From: Ereboglobus sp. PH5-10
Lineage (GTDB): Bacteria > Verrucomicrobiota > Verrucomicrobiia > Opitutales > Opitutaceae
DNA: 55,669 nucleotides
Direction of reading: 5' to 3'
NCBI RefSeq assembly: GCF_029504735.1
Contig: NZ_JAQFIP010000017.1
Location: 1-55,669, forward strand
In this document: piece by piece, positions 27,333 through 37,875 of the stretch
Position numbering within the stretch: position 1 is the first letter of the stretch
Layout of the letters: every line of letters starts with the position of its first letter
Made by a program: the position numbers and the translations under genes
Notes under the pieces: model-generated
Told to the model about the DNA's origin: nothing
The model's input: the letters and a program-made list of their open reading frames with translations, nothing else
Databases searched by the model: none

Positions 27333-28607
27333 TCACTCCTCCTCGACGTTGGTGTCGTCGCCGCGTCCGGAGTCGTCGCCCATTTCGGCGAAGAGCCCCG
27401 CGGCGGTGCGCACGCGCATGCGGTTTCTCTCAATGTCCTTCTGCGCCTCGGCGGAGTAGCGGGTGAAGGGCACGGCGAGCAGGCGCTCCTTGGCGATGGG
27501 TTTCTGCGTGACCTCGCAAATGCCGTAGGTGCCGTTTTGGATGCGCTTGATGGCGGCGTCGATTTCGGTGAGCGCCTCCTGCTCGTTGGCAACCATGCTC
27601 AGCGCGAAGTCGCGGTCGAACGTGTCGGTGCCGGCGTCGGCCATGTGCTGCCCGTAGCTCGACAGGTCGCCCGCGTCCTCCTTCGTGGAGCGGCGGAGCG
27701 TTTCCTCGGTGTGCAGCGAAAGTCCCTCGGTGAGCGAATTGCGCAGCTCGATGAGAAGTTTGTAATAGCGGCGGTATTTCTCCGGGATCGTGCTCGGGTC
27801 GGCAAAGAGCGACGGCTTCTGCGCCTTCTTCGGATTGAAGCCGAGGATGTCGGCGAGCGACGCCGCCTTCACATGCGAGGGCGCGATGGCCTTGGCGAGT
27901 TTTTCGAGGTCGGGCTTGGCCGGCGCGGCGGGAGTTTTTGCGGAGGCGGACACGGACGCGCTTTCGGACGCGCTTGCGGTTTTGGCGATTTCGCGAGCCT
28001 CATCCAAGGTGAAGGCAACGGGCCTGAGTGATTTTTTCCCGCCCATGATGTTTTTGCGCAACAGGTCGCGCTTTGTCTCGGGCTTGGCCGGGACGGAAAC
28101 GACCTTGGCCGGCGCGGGCGCGGCGGCGCGCCCCTTTTTCGCGTCTGCCTTGGGCGCGCGCTTTTTCGCGGGCGCGACCTTGGGCTTGGCCGCGGATTTT
28201 GCGGGCTTTGATTTTATTGCGGGTTTCTTCGCAGATTTGACGGCTTTGGACACGGGTTTCGATTTTTTCTTAGGAGCCGCGGGTTTCGCGGCGGATTTCG
28301 GCGATGCTTTTATTTTTTTTGCGGGCGTTTTTTTCGCGGGCTGTTTTTTTGCGGAGGCTTTTTTGACCGGCGCTTTTTTTGCGGGTGCCTTCGCCGGTTT
28401 CTTTTTTACCACATTTTTCGCGGCGGTTTTTTTGGGCGCGGCTTTCTTTTTTGGAAGAGGTTTTTTGGACGGCTTTTTTCCAGCCGGCGTTTTTTTGGCC
28501 GGCGCTTTTTTGGACGCTGACTTCTTTGCAGCCGGCTTTTTGGACGCGGCTTTTTTTTCTTTTCTGGCTGATTTTTTAAGGGGGGCGTTTTTTTTGGGTT
28601 TGGCCAT
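27333..28607 (-). CDS. DksA/TraR-like protein with long histone-H1-like tail
   Basis: 424 residues. Residues 1 to about 210 are Lys/Ala/Pro repeats (KKAPAKKTPAGKKPSKKPL and similar), a DNA-binding H1-like tail. The C-terminal about 150 residues match DksA/TraR: a coiled-coil part (YYKLLIELRNSLTEGLSLHT), then GTYGICEVTQKPIAKERLL. Of the four zinc Cys positions only the first remains; the others read T, S and A. It is therefore probably a zinc-free DksA-like fold. DksA proteins bind the RNA polymerase secondary channel; the tail could tether this one to DNA (inference). First gene before lspA; located 37 bp after ileS. Confidence 0.85.
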   Translation of the reverse strand: MAKPKKNAPLKKSARKEKKAASKKPAAKKSASKKAPAKKTPAGKKPSKKPLPKKKAAPKKTAAKNVVKKKPAKAPAKKAPVKKASAKKQPAKKTPAKKIKASPKSAAKPAAPKKKSKPVSKAVKSAKKPAIKSKPAKSAAKPKVAPAKKRAPKADAKKGRAAAPAPAKVVSVPAKPETKRDLLRKNIMGGKKSLRPVAFTLDEAREIAKTASASESASVSASAKTPAAPAKPDLEKLAKAIAPSHVKAASLADILGFNPKKAQKPSLFADPSTIPEKYRRYYKLLIELRNSLTEGLSLHTEETLRRSTKEDAGDLSSYGQHMADAGTDTFDRDFALSMVANEQEALTEIDAAIKRIQNGTYGICEVTQKPIAKERLLAVPFTRYSAEAQKDIERNRMRVRTAAGLFAEMGDDSGRGDDTNVEEE

Positions 28608-28643
28608 GATCTTTGTTCTTGTTGGTTGTTTTTGCTGAAGCTT

Positions 28644-31571
28644 TTACTTGTCCACCTGAAATGCTTGGAGCGCCTCGGCGCAGCGCGGGCATACGTCGCC
28701 GTGAGGCGTCGCGTGAAGCGCGGGCACGGAGCGCCAGCAGCGCGGGCAGCGGTGCAGTCCGCGTTCGGACGCAAGGCTCACTTCGATCGCGGGCGCGCCG
28801 GGCGCATCGGCAATCTCGACTTGCGAGACGATGAAGAGCTCGGGGAGAAAATCGCGGTGCTTTTCGTAGAGCGCGCGCTCGGGCGCGCCGGCGGCGGCGT
28901 TGAGCGTGATGACGGCGTCGAGCGACTTGCCGATCTTGCCCGCGGCGCGAAGCGGCTCGATGGCCTCGGTGACGGCGGCGCGCGTCTTGAGCAGCGCGGC
29001 GATGTCGGCCTCGAGCGTGGCGTCGGTCCACTCGGCGGGCGCGACGGGCCAGTCGCGGAGGTGGATGGAGTCGCCGTCGATGTATTCGTTTTTCGCCGTG
29101 GCGAACGACCACGCCTCGTCGGTCGTGAAGGCGAGCACGGGCGCGAGGAGTTTCGCGAGCGTGTGGAAGATTTCGTGGATCGCGGTTTGCGAGGAGCGGC
29201 GTTGCGGGCTGTTCGTCGCGTGCGTGTAGAGGCGGTCCTTGAGGATGTCGTGATAGACGGCGGAAAGCGTCACCGAGCAGAACTGGTTGCAGAGTTGATA
29301 GACGCGGTGGAACTCGTAGGCGTCGTAGGCCGCGGTGCATTCGCGGATGAGCGCGGCGGTTTGGTGGAGCGCCCAGCGGTCGAGCGTATCCATTTTTGAA
29401 TACGGAACGGCGTCGCGCGCGTGGTCGTAGTCGAAGAGGTTCGAGAGCTGGTAGCGGAATGTGTTTCGGAAAAGGCGGTATGCCTCCGCAACGACGTTGA
29501 GGATGCTCGCGGGGTTTTTGAGGTCCGTGTCGAGATTGGAGACGCGGAGGTCCTCGGTGAAATTTTGCGAGGCGAACAAAAGGCGGATGACGTCGGCGCC
29601 GTATTGCGCGATGTAGTTGTCGCTGGTGGGCGGTTTTTCGTATTGGCCGGACTTGGAGATTTTTTTGCCGTCCGCGCCGACGATGAAGCCGTGCGTGAGG
29701 ACGCGTTTGTAGGGCGCGGCTCCGTAGGCGGCGACGCTTGTCCAGAGCGAGGACTGGAACCAGCCGCGGTGCTGGTCGGAGCCTTCAAGGTAGAGGTCGG
29801 CGGGCCATTGCGTGCCGCCTTGTCCGCGCTTGAGCACAGCGGCGTGCGACGAGCCGGAGTCGATCCAAACGTCGAGCGTGTCGCGTCCGCACGCGAGGGC
29901 GTCGGCGGCGGGCCATGTGGCGGGGAGCGCGACGCCTTCGAGGATTTGCGCGGGCGTGGCGTCATACCAATAGTTGGTGCCGTGCTTCTCGATTTTTTCG
30001 GCGACGGCGCGAATCACGCCCGCGTCGAGATAGGGATTTTTTTTGTCGTCGTAGAAGGCGATGATGGGCACGCCCCACGAGCGCTGGCGGCTGATGCACC
30101 AGTCGGGGCGCGACTCGACCGCGCCGGTGATGCGTTTCTCGCCGCTGGGCGGAACCCAAGCGACTTGCTGGATAGACCAAAGAGCTTCTTTTCTGGGTGT
30201 GATTGGAGTTGTCATAGGCTCCTCTTCGCCAAGACGAATACCCAAAACCTTGTTGTCGAGCGAGACAAACCATTGGTCGACGGCGCGGAAGATGATCGGC
30301 GTTTTCGAGCGCCAGCAATGCGGGTAGCTGTGCGTGTATTTCGCCTTCGCGAGGAGCGCGCCGGAGGCGTCGAGTTTTTTGAGGACGGCGATGTTGGCGG
30401 GCGAGGTGCGCTTGGCGGCGAGATCCTCGACGGTTTCGAGCGTGGCGAGGCCGACGAGGTCGGCGGGGATTTGTCCGTCGTCGATGTATTTGCCATCGTC
30501 GGCGACGGGGCAGTAGATGGGCAGGCTGTATTTGAGGCCGGTGAGATAATCCTCCGCGCCGTGGCCGGGCGCGGTGTGCACGCAGCCGGTGCCGCTTTCG
30601 GTGGTCACGTAATCGGCGAGAACGACGGGCGCGGTGCGGTCAATGAAGGGATGGCGCGGCGCGAGTTTTTCGAGCGCGGCACCGGTGAGTTTTTTGTCGA
30701 TGACGGGCGCGGTTTCGATTCTCGCGGCGGCGAGCACGGATGGCAGCAGCAGCTCCGCGACGACGATGCGCTCCTCACCGAGATCGGCCACGACGTATTC
30801 GACGTCGGGATTCACCGCGATGGCGAGGTTGGCGGGAATCGTCCACGGCGTTGTCGTCCAGATGACGACGGAAAGCGGCTTGTCGGCGGGCAGGTCGTAT
30901 TTGTGCGCCTCGCCGGTCGGCACGGGAAATTTCACCCAGATGGCGGGGCTGACGTGGTCCTTGTATTCGATTTCAGCCTCGGCGAGCGCGGTTTCGAACG
31001 GGATCGACCAGTAAACGGGTTTCTTGCTGCGGTAAACGAGGCCCTTTTCAACAAACGCGGCGAACGTGCGGATTATGTCGGCCTCGAACGCGGGAGCCTT
31101 TGTTTTGTATTCGCTGGCCCAGTCGGCGAGCACGCCGACGCGCTTGAATTGTTTTGTTTGGTGCGCGATCCACTTTTCCGAAAACTCGCCGCAGAGGGCG
31201 CGCATTTCGGCGGTGGAGACGGTTTTGTTTTCGGCGCGAAGCTGCGCGGTGACTTTTTGCTCGATGGGCAGGCCGTGGCAATCCCAGCCGGGCACGAAGG
31301 GCGTGCGAAAGCCGCGCATGGATTTGTAGCGGTTGACGATGTCCTTGAGAACCTTGTTGAGCGCGGTGCCGATGTGGACGTCGCCATTGGTGAACGGCGG
31401 GCCGTCGTGAAGGACGAAGGCGGGGGCGCCGGCGCGTTTTTTCTGGATGGCGGCGTAGAGGTCGAGTTTCTCCCAATGGGCAATTCGCTCGGGCTCGCGC
31501 TTGACGAGATTTGCGCGCATCGCGAAGTCTGTTTTCGGAAGTTGGATAGTGTTTTTTAAATCGGTTGCCAT
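28644..31571 (-). CDS. ileS: Isoleucyl-tRNA synthetase
   Basis: 975 residues. Class I signature HIGH appears as HIGT at 66-69 ([17 protein letters not shown]). The KMSKS loop is [13 protein letters not shown], followed by the anticodon-binding domain. The C-terminal zinc finger is [12 protein letters not shown] with DVCPRC. Charges tRNA-Ile and edits Val. The ATG at 31571 ([16 protein letters not shown]) is preferred over an upstream in-frame TTG. Divergent from polX. Followed closely by the DksA-like gene and lspA; an ileS-lspA neighbourhood is common in bacteria. Confidence 0.97.
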   Translation of the reverse strand: MATDLKNTIQLPKTDFAMRANLVKREPERIAHWEKLDLYAAIQKKRAGAPAFVLHDGPPFTNGDVHIGTALNKVLKDIVNRYKSMRGFRTPFVPGWDCHGLPIEQKVTAQLRAENKTVSTAEMRALCGEFSEKWIAHQTKQFKRVGVLADWASEYKTKAPAFEADIIRTFAAFVEKGLVYRSKKPVYWSIPFETALAEAEIEYKDHVSPAIWVKFPVPTGEAHKYDLPADKPLSVVIWTTTPWTIPANLAIAVNPDVEYVVADLGEERIVVAELLLPSVLAAARIETAPVIDKKLTGAALEKLAPRHPFIDRTAPVVLADYVTTESGTGCVHTAPGHGAEDYLTGLKYSLPIYCPVADDGKYIDDGQIPADLVGLATLETVEDLAAKRTSPANIAVLKKLDASGALLAKAKYTHSYPHCWRSKTPIIFRAVDQWFVSLDNKVLGIRLGEEEPMTTPITPRKEALWSIQQVAWVPPSGEKRITGAVESRPDWCISRQRSWGVPIIAFYDDKKNPYLDAGVIRAVAEKIEKHGTNYWYDATPAQILEGVALPATWPAADALACGRDTLDVWIDSGSSHAAVLKRGQGGTQWPADLYLEGSDQHRGWFQSSLWTSVAAYGAAPYKRVLTHGFIVGADGKKISKSGQYEKPPTSDNYIAQYGADVIRLLFASQNFTEDLRVSNLDTDLKNPASILNVVAEAYRLFRNTFRYQLSNLFDYDHARDAVPYSKMDTLDRWALHQTAALIRECTAAYDAYEFHRVYQLCNQFCSVTLSAVYHDILKDRLYTHATNSPQRRSSQTAIHEIFHTLAKLLAPVLAFTTDEAWSFATAKNEYIDGDSIHLRDWPVAPAEWTDATLEADIAALLKTRAAVTEAIEPLRAAGKIGKSLDAVITLNAAAGAPERALYEKHRDFLPELFIVSQVEIADAPGAPAIEVSLASERGLHRCPRCWRSVPALHATPHGDVCPRCAEALQAFQVDK

Positions 31572-31677
31572 GCCCAAAAAATTAAGCGCGGAAGGCTATT
31601 CGCGCGCCGGGGGTAGTCAACAAGGGAAAGGGACAAATTATCGTGGTTTTTCGGCCCAAAGCGGTTTTACTGGAGGC

Positions 31678-33462
31678 GTGACCAAAAACGATATTGCCGA
31701 TGTTTTGAGGGAAATCGCCGTGCTGCTCGAGTTGAAGGGCGAAAATCCGTTCAAGATTCGGGCTTACGAAAACGGAGCCCGCACCCTGGAGTCGCTCACG
31801 GACGACCTCGGCGAAGTGATCGCCGCCGGAAAGCTCTCCGAAGTCAAGGGCATCGGCGAGGCGCTCACGCAGAAAATCACCGAACTCCACAAAACGGGCA
31901 GGCTGCGCTTCCACGAGGAACTGCGCGCATCGGTCGCCCCCGGCCTCGTTGAGATGTTGGAAATCCCGAATCTCGGCCCGAAAAAAATCAATGCGCTGCA
32001 CGACAAGCTCGGCATCTCAAGCATCGCCGCGCTTGCCAAGGCGTGCGCCGACGGCCTCGTGGCGGAACTGCCCGGCTTCGGCGAAAAAACCCAGCAAAAA
32101 CTCCTCGAGGGAATCAAGCACCGCGAGGCCTACGGACGGCGCCATCTCTGGTGGGACGCGCACGCGGTTGCCGGGCCGATTGTCGCCGGATTGCGCAAAC
32201 TGCGCGGCGTGAAACACGCCGAGGCCGCGGGCAGCCTGCGCCGCGGACTGGAGACAGTCGGCGACCTTGACTTCATCGTCGCGGCGGACGCAAAGGACCC
32301 GAAGGCCGTCGAACAAATCGTCGAATGGTTCACGTCCCGTCCGGGCGTCTTCGAGGTGACCGCGCGCGGCGAGACAAAAACAAGCGTGCGCCACGAAAAC
32401 GGCCTGCAGGCCGACTTGCGCATCGTGCCGGAGGAGCAATTCGCGTTTGCGCTGCACCACTTCACCGGCTCGAAGGATCACAACGTGCAAATGCGCCAGC
32501 GCGCCCTCGCTCGCGGCCTGAGCCTCAGCGAATGGGGCCTTGAGCCCGCCGATGGCGAGGGCACCGTCAAAACAAAAGCCGCCGCGCACGCGGAGACGCG
32601 CGCGAAAATCACAAGCGAAACGGAGCTCTTCGCCGCGCTCGGCCTGGCGTTTATCGAGCCCGAGTTGCGCGAGGGACTCGGCGAGATCGAGGCCGCGGAA
32701 CTCACAAACAACAGGCTCCCGCATCTCGTGGAGCACACCGACCTGCGCGGCGCGTTTCACAACCACACCACCGCGTCGGACGGCCGCGGCACGCTCGAGG
32801 AAATGATCGCCGCCGCGCAAGCGCTCGGTTGGGAATACATCGGCATCGCCGACCACTCGAAGTCGAGCCACCAGGCGCGCGGCCTCGACGAGCAACGCCT
32901 CGCCGACCAGCTCAACTGTATCCAAAAAATAAATACATCGGGGCGCTTCAAAACGCATGTCTTCGCCGGCACCGAATGCGACATCCTCACGGACGGCTCG
33001 CTGGATTTTGACGACCTCACGCTTGCGCAACTCGACTTCGTCGTCGCCTCGGTGCACAACGCCTTCTCGCAAGGCGAGGAGCAGATGACCGCGCGCATCA
33101 TCCGCGCCATCGAAAACCCGCGCGTCACCATGCTCGGTCACATGACGGGGCGGCTGCTGTTGCGTCGCGAAGGCTACCGCGTGAACGCGGCCAAGGTGAT
33201 CGACGCCGCGATCGCCAACGGCGTCATCATCGAACTCAACGCCAGCCCGTGGCGTCTCGACATGGACTGGCGGCTCTGGCGCCGGGCCGCCGAACGCGGC
33301 CTGCTCTGCTCAATCAACCCCGACGCGCACGAACCCGGGCACCTCGCCTTTGTGCGCACGGGCGTGAACATCGCCCGCAAGGGCTGGCTCTCGAAACAAA
33401 ACATCATCAACACCAAGCCCCTCGCCGAAATGCGCGCGTGGCTTGAGACCCACCGCGCGTGA
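31678..33462 (+). CDS. polX: Family X DNA polymerase with C-terminal PHP domain
   Basis: 594 residues. The N-terminal HhH and pol-beta-like region starts with [20 protein letters not shown]. Palm catalytic Asps lie in [18 protein letters not shown] (about 196-198) and LQADLRIV (about 246). The PHP nuclease/phosphoesterase domain starts at [12 protein letters not shown] (His about 361-363), then IADHSKSS and [10 protein letters not shown]. Role: gap-filling in base-excision repair, with 3'-end processing by PHP. The frame is open to 31501, and an ATG at 31570 would share its CATG with the ileS start codon. The GTG at 31678 fits homologs and leaves a 106-bp divergent promoter region. Overlaps yraN by 4 bp. 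Confidence 0.93.
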   Translation: MTKNDIADVLREIAVLLELKGENPFKIRAYENGARTLESLTDDLGEVIAAGKLSEVKGIGEALTQKITELHKTGRLRFHEELRASVAPGLVEMLEIPNLGPKKINALHDKLGISSIAALAKACADGLVAELPGFGEKTQQKLLEGIKHREAYGRRHLWWDAHAVAGPIVAGLRKLRGVKHAEAAGSLRRGLETVGDLDFIVAADAKDPKAVEQIVEWFTSRPGVFEVTARGETKTSVRHENGLQADLRIVPEEQFAFALHHFTGSKDHNVQMRQRALARGLSLSEWGLEPADGEGTVKTKAAAHAETRAKITSETELFAALGLAFIEPELREGLGEIEAAELTNNRLPHLVEHTDLRGAFHNHTTASDGRGTLEEMIAAAQALGWEYIGIADHSKSSHQARGLDEQRLADQLNCIQKINTSGRFKTHVFAGTECDILTDGSLDFDDLTLAQLDFVVASVHNAFSQGEEQMTARIIRAIENPRVTMLGHMTGRLLLRREGYRVNAAKVIDAAIANGVIIELNASPWRLDMDWRLWRRAAERGLLCSINPDAHEPGHLAFVRTGVNIARKGWLSKQNIINTKPLAEMRAWLETHRA

Positions 33463-33917
33463 TCTCGTGGCTCAAGCAACAATGGGCGAGGCTGCGCGGC
33501 GCGGCGACGCCGGCGCGCACCGAAAAACAAAAACACGGCGCCGCCGGTGAGTCCGCCGCCGCGCGCTTCCTGGCAAACGAACGCGGCATGACCATTCTCG
33601 CGCGCAACTGGCGCAGCCCGAGGGACCGCCGCGACGAAATCGACATCATCTGCCGCGCACGCGAAGGCGCGCTCGTTTTTGTCGAAGTGAAAACCTATCA
33701 AACCGCGCGACTTCTCAACGGCTACGAGGCGGTGAACACGCGCAAAAAAACCGTCCTCAAGCGCGCCGCCGGCACCTATCTGCGCACCCTCGGCCCCCGC
33801 TGGCGCGACTTGAGCTACCGCCTTGATGTCGTCGTTGTGGAACGAACGGACGACGGCCGGCTCATCCCGCACCATTTCGAAAACGTGCCGCTGTTCTCAA
33901 AAGGAAGGCACATCTGA
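33459..33917 (+). CDS. YraN family (UPF0102) endonuclease-like protein
   Basis: 152 residues. The PD-(D/E)XK-like core is [22 protein letters not shown], preceded by [26 protein letters not shown]. The family is thought to act in DNA metabolism, but activity is not established. The GTG start overlaps the polX TGA (GTGA), indicating translational coupling to a repair polymerase. Confidence 0.9.
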   Translation: MISWLKQQWARLRGAATPARTEKQKHGAAGESAAARFLANERGMTILARNWRSPRDRRDEIDIICRAREGALVFVEVKTYQTARLLNGYEAVNTRKKTVLKRAAGTYLRTLGPRWRDLSYRLDVVVVERTDDGRLIPHHFENVPLFSKGRHI

Positions 33918-34026
33918 AAACGAGGGGCGCGTCCGTTTGCCTGCCATCGGAAACAAGCCGGGCGCCTTTGGCGTTTGCATCCGGCTTTTGTTCGCATTCC
34001 ACTCAAAGGCGAAAATCAATTTTCCC

Positions 34027-35145
34027 ATGCGCATCGGCTCCGTCCAACTTGACTCACCGCTCTTTCTGTCACCGCTCGCGGGCTACACAAACCTGCCCAT
34101 GCGCCTGACGATTCGCGAGCTTGGCGGGCTCGGCTGGGCGACCACCGACCTGGTGAACGCGCGCTCGCTCATCGAGCGCAACCCGAAGGCGCTGCAACTC
34201 ATCCGTTCCACGCCCGCCGACCGTCCGATGGCGATCCAGCTTTTCGGATCAGACCCGGCGGAGATGCGCGACGCGGCGGTCATTTGCGAGCAGGCCGGCG
34301 CGGCATCCATCGATATCAACATGGGCTGCCCCGTGCCCAAGGTCGTGAAAGTTGGCGGCGGCTCGGCGATGATGACCGAGCTCGACAAAACCGCGAAACT
34401 CGCGCGCGGCATGGTCGGGGCGGTAAAGATTCCCGTCACCGCAAAAATGCGCCTTGGCTGGGACGACGCCAACATCACCGCGCCCGACCTTGCGCGCGTG
34501 CTGGAGGACGCGGGCATCGCGGCGGTGTTTGTGCACGGGCGCACGCGCGCGCAGGCATTTTCCGGCACGGTCAACCTCGCCGGAATCCGCAAGGTCGCGG
34601 AGGCGGTGAAAACGATTCCCGTCATCGGCAACGGCGACGTGATCACGCCCGAGTCCGCGCGCAAGATGATCGACGAAACCGGTTGCGCGGGCGTGAGCAT
34701 CGGGCGCGGCGCGTTTTACGATCCGTGGATTTTTCGTCGCACGGAGCACCTGCTGCGCACGGGCGAACTGCTACCCGAGCCGACGTTTGCCGAGCGCGTG
34801 CGTGTGATGTCGCGCCATCTGGATTTGATGATCGAAGTGTTCGGCGAGGAGCTCGGCTGCCGGATGTTTCGCAAAATCGCGCCGTGGTATGCGCGCCGCT
34901 TGGGTCCGTCGAAGGACTTCAAGCAGCGCATCGTGAAAATGAACACGCGCGCGGATTTCGAAACGATACTCGACGCGTATCGCAAGTGGCGCGCGCCGTT
35001 TTGCGAGAATGGAAACCCCGACGCCGAGCCGCTTCCGCGCTTCCGCCCCGCGCCGCTTGTGGCGTCGTTCATGCGCCCCGCGGGCGAAACCGCGGACGCC
35101 AACGAATCCATCCCCGTGCCCAAGGGGCCGGTGGATTTTTGGTGA
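34027..35145 (+). CDS. dus: tRNA-dihydrouridine synthase
   Basis: 372 residues. FMN-dependent TIM barrel reducing uridine in the tRNA D-loop. Conserved marks are LSPLAGYTNLPMR, the catalytic Cys in IDINMGCPVPKVVKVGGGSA, KMRLGWDD, VHGRTRAQAFSGTVN, IGNGDVITPESA and VSIGRGAFYDPWIFR. It looks DusB-like. The start MRIGSVQLDSPLFLSPLAG matches homologs; earlier in-frame codons do not. Confidence 0.95.
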   Translation: MRIGSVQLDSPLFLSPLAGYTNLPMRLTIRELGGLGWATTDLVNARSLIERNPKALQLIRSTPADRPMAIQLFGSDPAEMRDAAVICEQAGAASIDINMGCPVPKVVKVGGGSAMMTELDKTAKLARGMVGAVKIPVTAKMRLGWDDANITAPDLARVLEDAGIAAVFVHGRTRAQAFSGTVNLAGIRKVAEAVKTIPVIGNGDVITPESARKMIDETGCAGVSIGRGAFYDPWIFRRTEHLLRTGELLPEPTFAERVRVMSRHLDLMIEVFGEELGCRMFRKIAPWYARRLGPSKDFKQRIVKMNTRADFETILDAYRKWRAPFCENGNPDAEPLPRFRPAPLVASFMRPAGETADANESIPVPKGPVDFW

Positions 35146-35233
35146 AATCGGAACGGCGGTTTTCTTACCGCGGGACGCGCGTGTTTGACGATGTGTCGTG
35201 CACGCGCGAAAGCGCGAATGTCCGATGAGGATA

Positions 35234-35284
35234 AACAAAACCGGCAAACGAACGCCGTTTGAAAACGGGTCGTTTGCCGGCTTG
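35234..35284 (-). terminator. Hairpin between convergent dus and glpD
   Basis: 11-bp stem (35241-35251 CCGGCAAACGA with 35270-35280) with a second inner stem. On the minus strand it is followed by TTTTGTTTA, as for a terminator of the glycerol-phosphate operon. Confidence 0.75.
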
Positions 35285-35304
35285 TTGATTAGCGCTCGAA
35301 TAGA

Positions 35305-36798
35305 TTATGCGCCCGCTTTCGGGGCCGGATAGGTTTTGGCGGCTTCCTCGGCGTAGTGCTTGAGCTCTGAGGCAAGGCGCTCGGGAGTCCAACCGGCGGC
35401 GGCGGCCATCCAGCGGCCCACTTCCTCCGCGCGCGAGGGCATATCGGGAATGTAGAAGTGCCAGCTCGTGCGGCGCATGATCACGTCGGCGAGCGAAATC
35501 GCCCACTCGTTTTCGACGTAGTGCTTCACCGCGGCCTCGCCGTAGGCGGTCGGGATGATGCCACTGTAGGTCGCCGCTTCCTCGGGCGTGAGGAGGGGCT
35601 CCTCTTTCGTGCGACAGGGCTTGGCATTGAGACTGAGGCTCTTGACAATCTTGGTGACGGCTTGCTCGGCCATGAGGCGGTAGGTGGTGAGCTTGCCGCC
35701 GGCGATGTCCCACCAGCCTTCCGTGACGAGTTTGATCTGGTGCGCGCGCGAGGTGCTCGAGGGCGAGCCGTCGCGGTTGGCGATGAGCGGGCGCAGGCCA
35801 ACCCAGGAGCTGATGATGTCCTCGCGGGTGAGCTTGACCGTGGGGAAGGTGGTGTTGACGGTCTGCAGGACGTAGTCGATGTCCTCGAGGTCAACTTTCA
35901 CGTCCTCGGGCCGCGCGTCGTAGTCGGTGTCGGTCGTGCCGATGATGAGGCGTTCGCCCCAGGGGATGAGGAAGAGGATGCGCTTGCCCTCGACCATCGT
36001 GACGGCCTCGCCCTCGTCAACGTGGATGCGCTTGCGGTCAACGACGATGTGGATGCCCTTGGTGAGGCGGAGTTTGATCTCGCTGTGCGGGATTTTTTCG
36101 AGCCAGGGGCCGGCGGCGTTGAGGATGGCGCGGGTCTTGACGGTGTATTTTTCACCGGTGAGCGTGTCCTCGATTTCGCACGTCCAGATGCCGTTTTCGC
36201 GCTTGGAATCGATGAAGCGCGTGTAGTTGGAGATGTGCGCGCCGTGCTTCACGGCGGAGCGGAGGGTGTCGAGCGTAAGGCGGGCGTCGCTGGTGAGCGC
36301 GTCGTAGTAGCGCACGGAGCCGCGCAGTTCGTTGGTGTTGATTTGCGGAAGGTGCTCGAGGGTTTCCTTGACGGTGAAGCCGCGCGAGGGCTTGAAGTTT
36401 TTGCCGTTGCAGAGCAGGTCATACATTTTCACGCCGATGCGCATCATCCAGAGCGGGAAGCCGTTGACCTTGTAGACGGGGAACATGAACCCGAGGGGCT
36501 GGCCGAGGTGCGGCGCGATTTTGTGGACGACTTTTTTCTCGACGCTGGACTCGTGCACGAGGGCGACGCGGCCTTGCTCGAGGTAGCGCAGGCCGCCGTG
36601 GAGGAGGCGGCTGGAGCGGCTGCTGGTGCCGTAGGCGAAGTCGTAGCGGTCGACAAGGCCGGTGCGAAGTCCGCGCATGGCGGCATCGCGCGCGACGCCG
36701 CTGCCGACGATACCCCCGCCGATGACGAGGAGGTCCAGGGTTTCCCCAGCGAGCTGGGAAAGCGTTGATTTGCGTTTCTCTTGGTATGTGGTGCTCAT
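35305..36798 (-). CDS. glpD: FAD-dependent glycerol-3-phosphate dehydrogenase
   Basis: 497 residues. Oxidises sn-glycerol-3-phosphate to DHAP at the membrane, passing electrons to quinone. FAD-binding GGGIVGSG is at 27-34, followed by TSSRSSRLLHGGLRYLEQG. Later marks are ILNAAGPWLEKI, TKGIHIVVDRKRIH, LFLIPWGERLIIGTTDTDYD and SWVGLRPLIAN. The DAO_C domain is at the C-terminus. Last gene of the minus-strand operon led by the SorC regulator. The frame is open far upstream, but the ATG at 36798 (MSTTYQEKRKSTL) begins the homology. Confidence 0.95.
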   Translation of the reverse strand: MSTTYQEKRKSTLSQLAGETLDLLVIGGGIVGSGVARDAAMRGLRTGLVDRYDFAYGTSSRSSRLLHGGLRYLEQGRVALVHESSVEKKVVHKIAPHLGQPLGFMFPVYKVNGFPLWMMRIGVKMYDLLCNGKNFKPSRGFTVKETLEHLPQINTNELRGSVRYYDALTSDARLTLDTLRSAVKHGAHISNYTRFIDSKRENGIWTCEIEDTLTGEKYTVKTRAILNAAGPWLEKIPHSEIKLRLTKGIHIVVDRKRIHVDEGEAVTMVEGKRILFLIPWGERLIIGTTDTDYDARPEDVKVDLEDIDYVLQTVNTTFPTVKLTREDIISSWVGLRPLIANRDGSPSSTSRAHQIKLVTEGWWDIAGGKLTTYRLMAEQAVTKIVKSLSLNAKPCRTKEEPLLTPEEAATYSGIIPTAYGEAAVKHYVENEWAISLADVIMRRTSWHFYIPDMPSRAEEVGRWMAAAAGWTPERLASELKHYAEEAAKTYPAPKAGA

Positions 36799-36898
36799 GT
36801 TATTTCGATTGGAATATTTATGCGCGTTGGTTTTAGGTGAGTCCGATGTTGGTTGTGGTGAAAAAAACGGGGGTCGTTGGCGGGGTGACGGTGTGTGT

Positions 36899-37732
36899 TT
36901 AGCGCGATCCGGTAAGCATCTCTCCGAGGCCGGCGAGGTTTTCAACAATAATGTCGGCCTTGACCGAGGATTCCTCGGCGTCCTGTCGCGTGGCTTCGCC
37001 GGAGAGGACGAGCACGCCCGTAACGCCGGCGTTTTGAGCCATGGCGATGTCGGTGTAAATACGGTCGCCAACCATCGCGACTTCCTCCGGGCGGAGGTTG
37101 TGGCGCTGGAGGATGCCGGTGACCATCGAGGGATCGGGTTTTCCGAAAACCTTGTCGGGAGCGCGTCCCGTGGCGGATTGGATTGCCGCGCAGATGGCAG
37201 CGCAATCGACGAGCACGGTGGGCAGGTCGGTGGGGCAAATGCGATCGGGGTTGGTTGCGAAATAGGGGCGGCCTTGCGAGGCCCACCACGAGGCACGGCA
37301 GAGGCGCGCGTAGGTGAGGCTCATGTCGAAGGCGGCGATGACGGCGTCGGGGATGTCGGCGGGATCGTCGTTGGCGGATTCGTAACCGGCCTTGGTGAAT
37401 TCGCCGATCATGCTGGGCGTGCCCAGAAGGAACAGGCGGCGGAACTCGGGATGATTGGCTTTCAGCCAGTCAATGGTGGCCTGCGCGGAGGTGTAGAGTT
37501 GCTCGGGCGCGGAGGGAATTCCGATGCGCTCCAAGTGCGCGAGATAATCGGCGGAGCTCTTGGAGGGATTGTTGGTGAGGAAGGTGTAGCCGATGCCGTG
37601 CCGGGTGAGGGAATCGAGGAACGGTTTTGTCCAGGGAAACAGCGTGCCGCCCTTGTAGATGGTGCCGTCCATGTCGAGGACGACATGGCGAATGCGGGAG
37701 GTGTCGGCGTTGGTTGTGGCGGATGCGGTCAT
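36899..37732 (-). CDS. HAD-IIA family sugar/glycerol phosphatase (NagD/PGP-like)
   Basis: 277 residues. The nucleophile motif is VVLDMDGTIYKG (D20, D22), then FLTNNPSKS, FGKPDPSMV and MVGDRIYTDIAMA. The cap placement is that of HAD class IIA (NagD, phosphoglycolate/glycerol-3-phosphate phosphatases). Between glpD and the glycerol-1-phosphate dehydrogenase in the same operon, so a glycerol-phosphate substrate is a reasonable inference. Relatives in this class are known to dephosphorylate glycerol phosphate. Confidence 0.9.
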   Translation of the reverse strand: MTASATTNADTSRIRHVVLDMDGTIYKGGTLFPWTKPFLDSLTRHGIGYTFLTNNPSKSSADYLAHLERIGIPSAPEQLYTSAQATIDWLKANHPEFRRLFLLGTPSMIGEFTKAGYESANDDPADIPDAVIAAFDMSLTYARLCRASWWASQGRPYFATNPDRICPTDLPTVLVDCAAICAAIQSATGRAPDKVFGKPDPSMVTGILQRHNLRPEEVAMVGDRIYTDIAMAQNAGVTGVLVLSGEATRQDAEESSVKADIIVENLAGLGEMLTGSR

Positions 37733-37875
37733 TGGAACGGAACAGGATAGGTCAGAATCGGGGGGTTGTTTTTCACAACAATAACCATGCGTTTTCGGGA
37801 GTCAGGCAAGGGCAAAAGTGAGAACCCCGGCCAAAATCGGCGTGTATTGCGCGCATGGTTTTTGTTGGGCGCGGT

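Noticed and set aside
31501-31677. Extended N-terminus of polX
   Set aside because: The segment lacks similarity to polymerase X and runs through the ileS start.
32017-33141. 374-codon minus-strand frame opposite polX
   Set aside because: No domain; polX motifs are complete on the plus strand.
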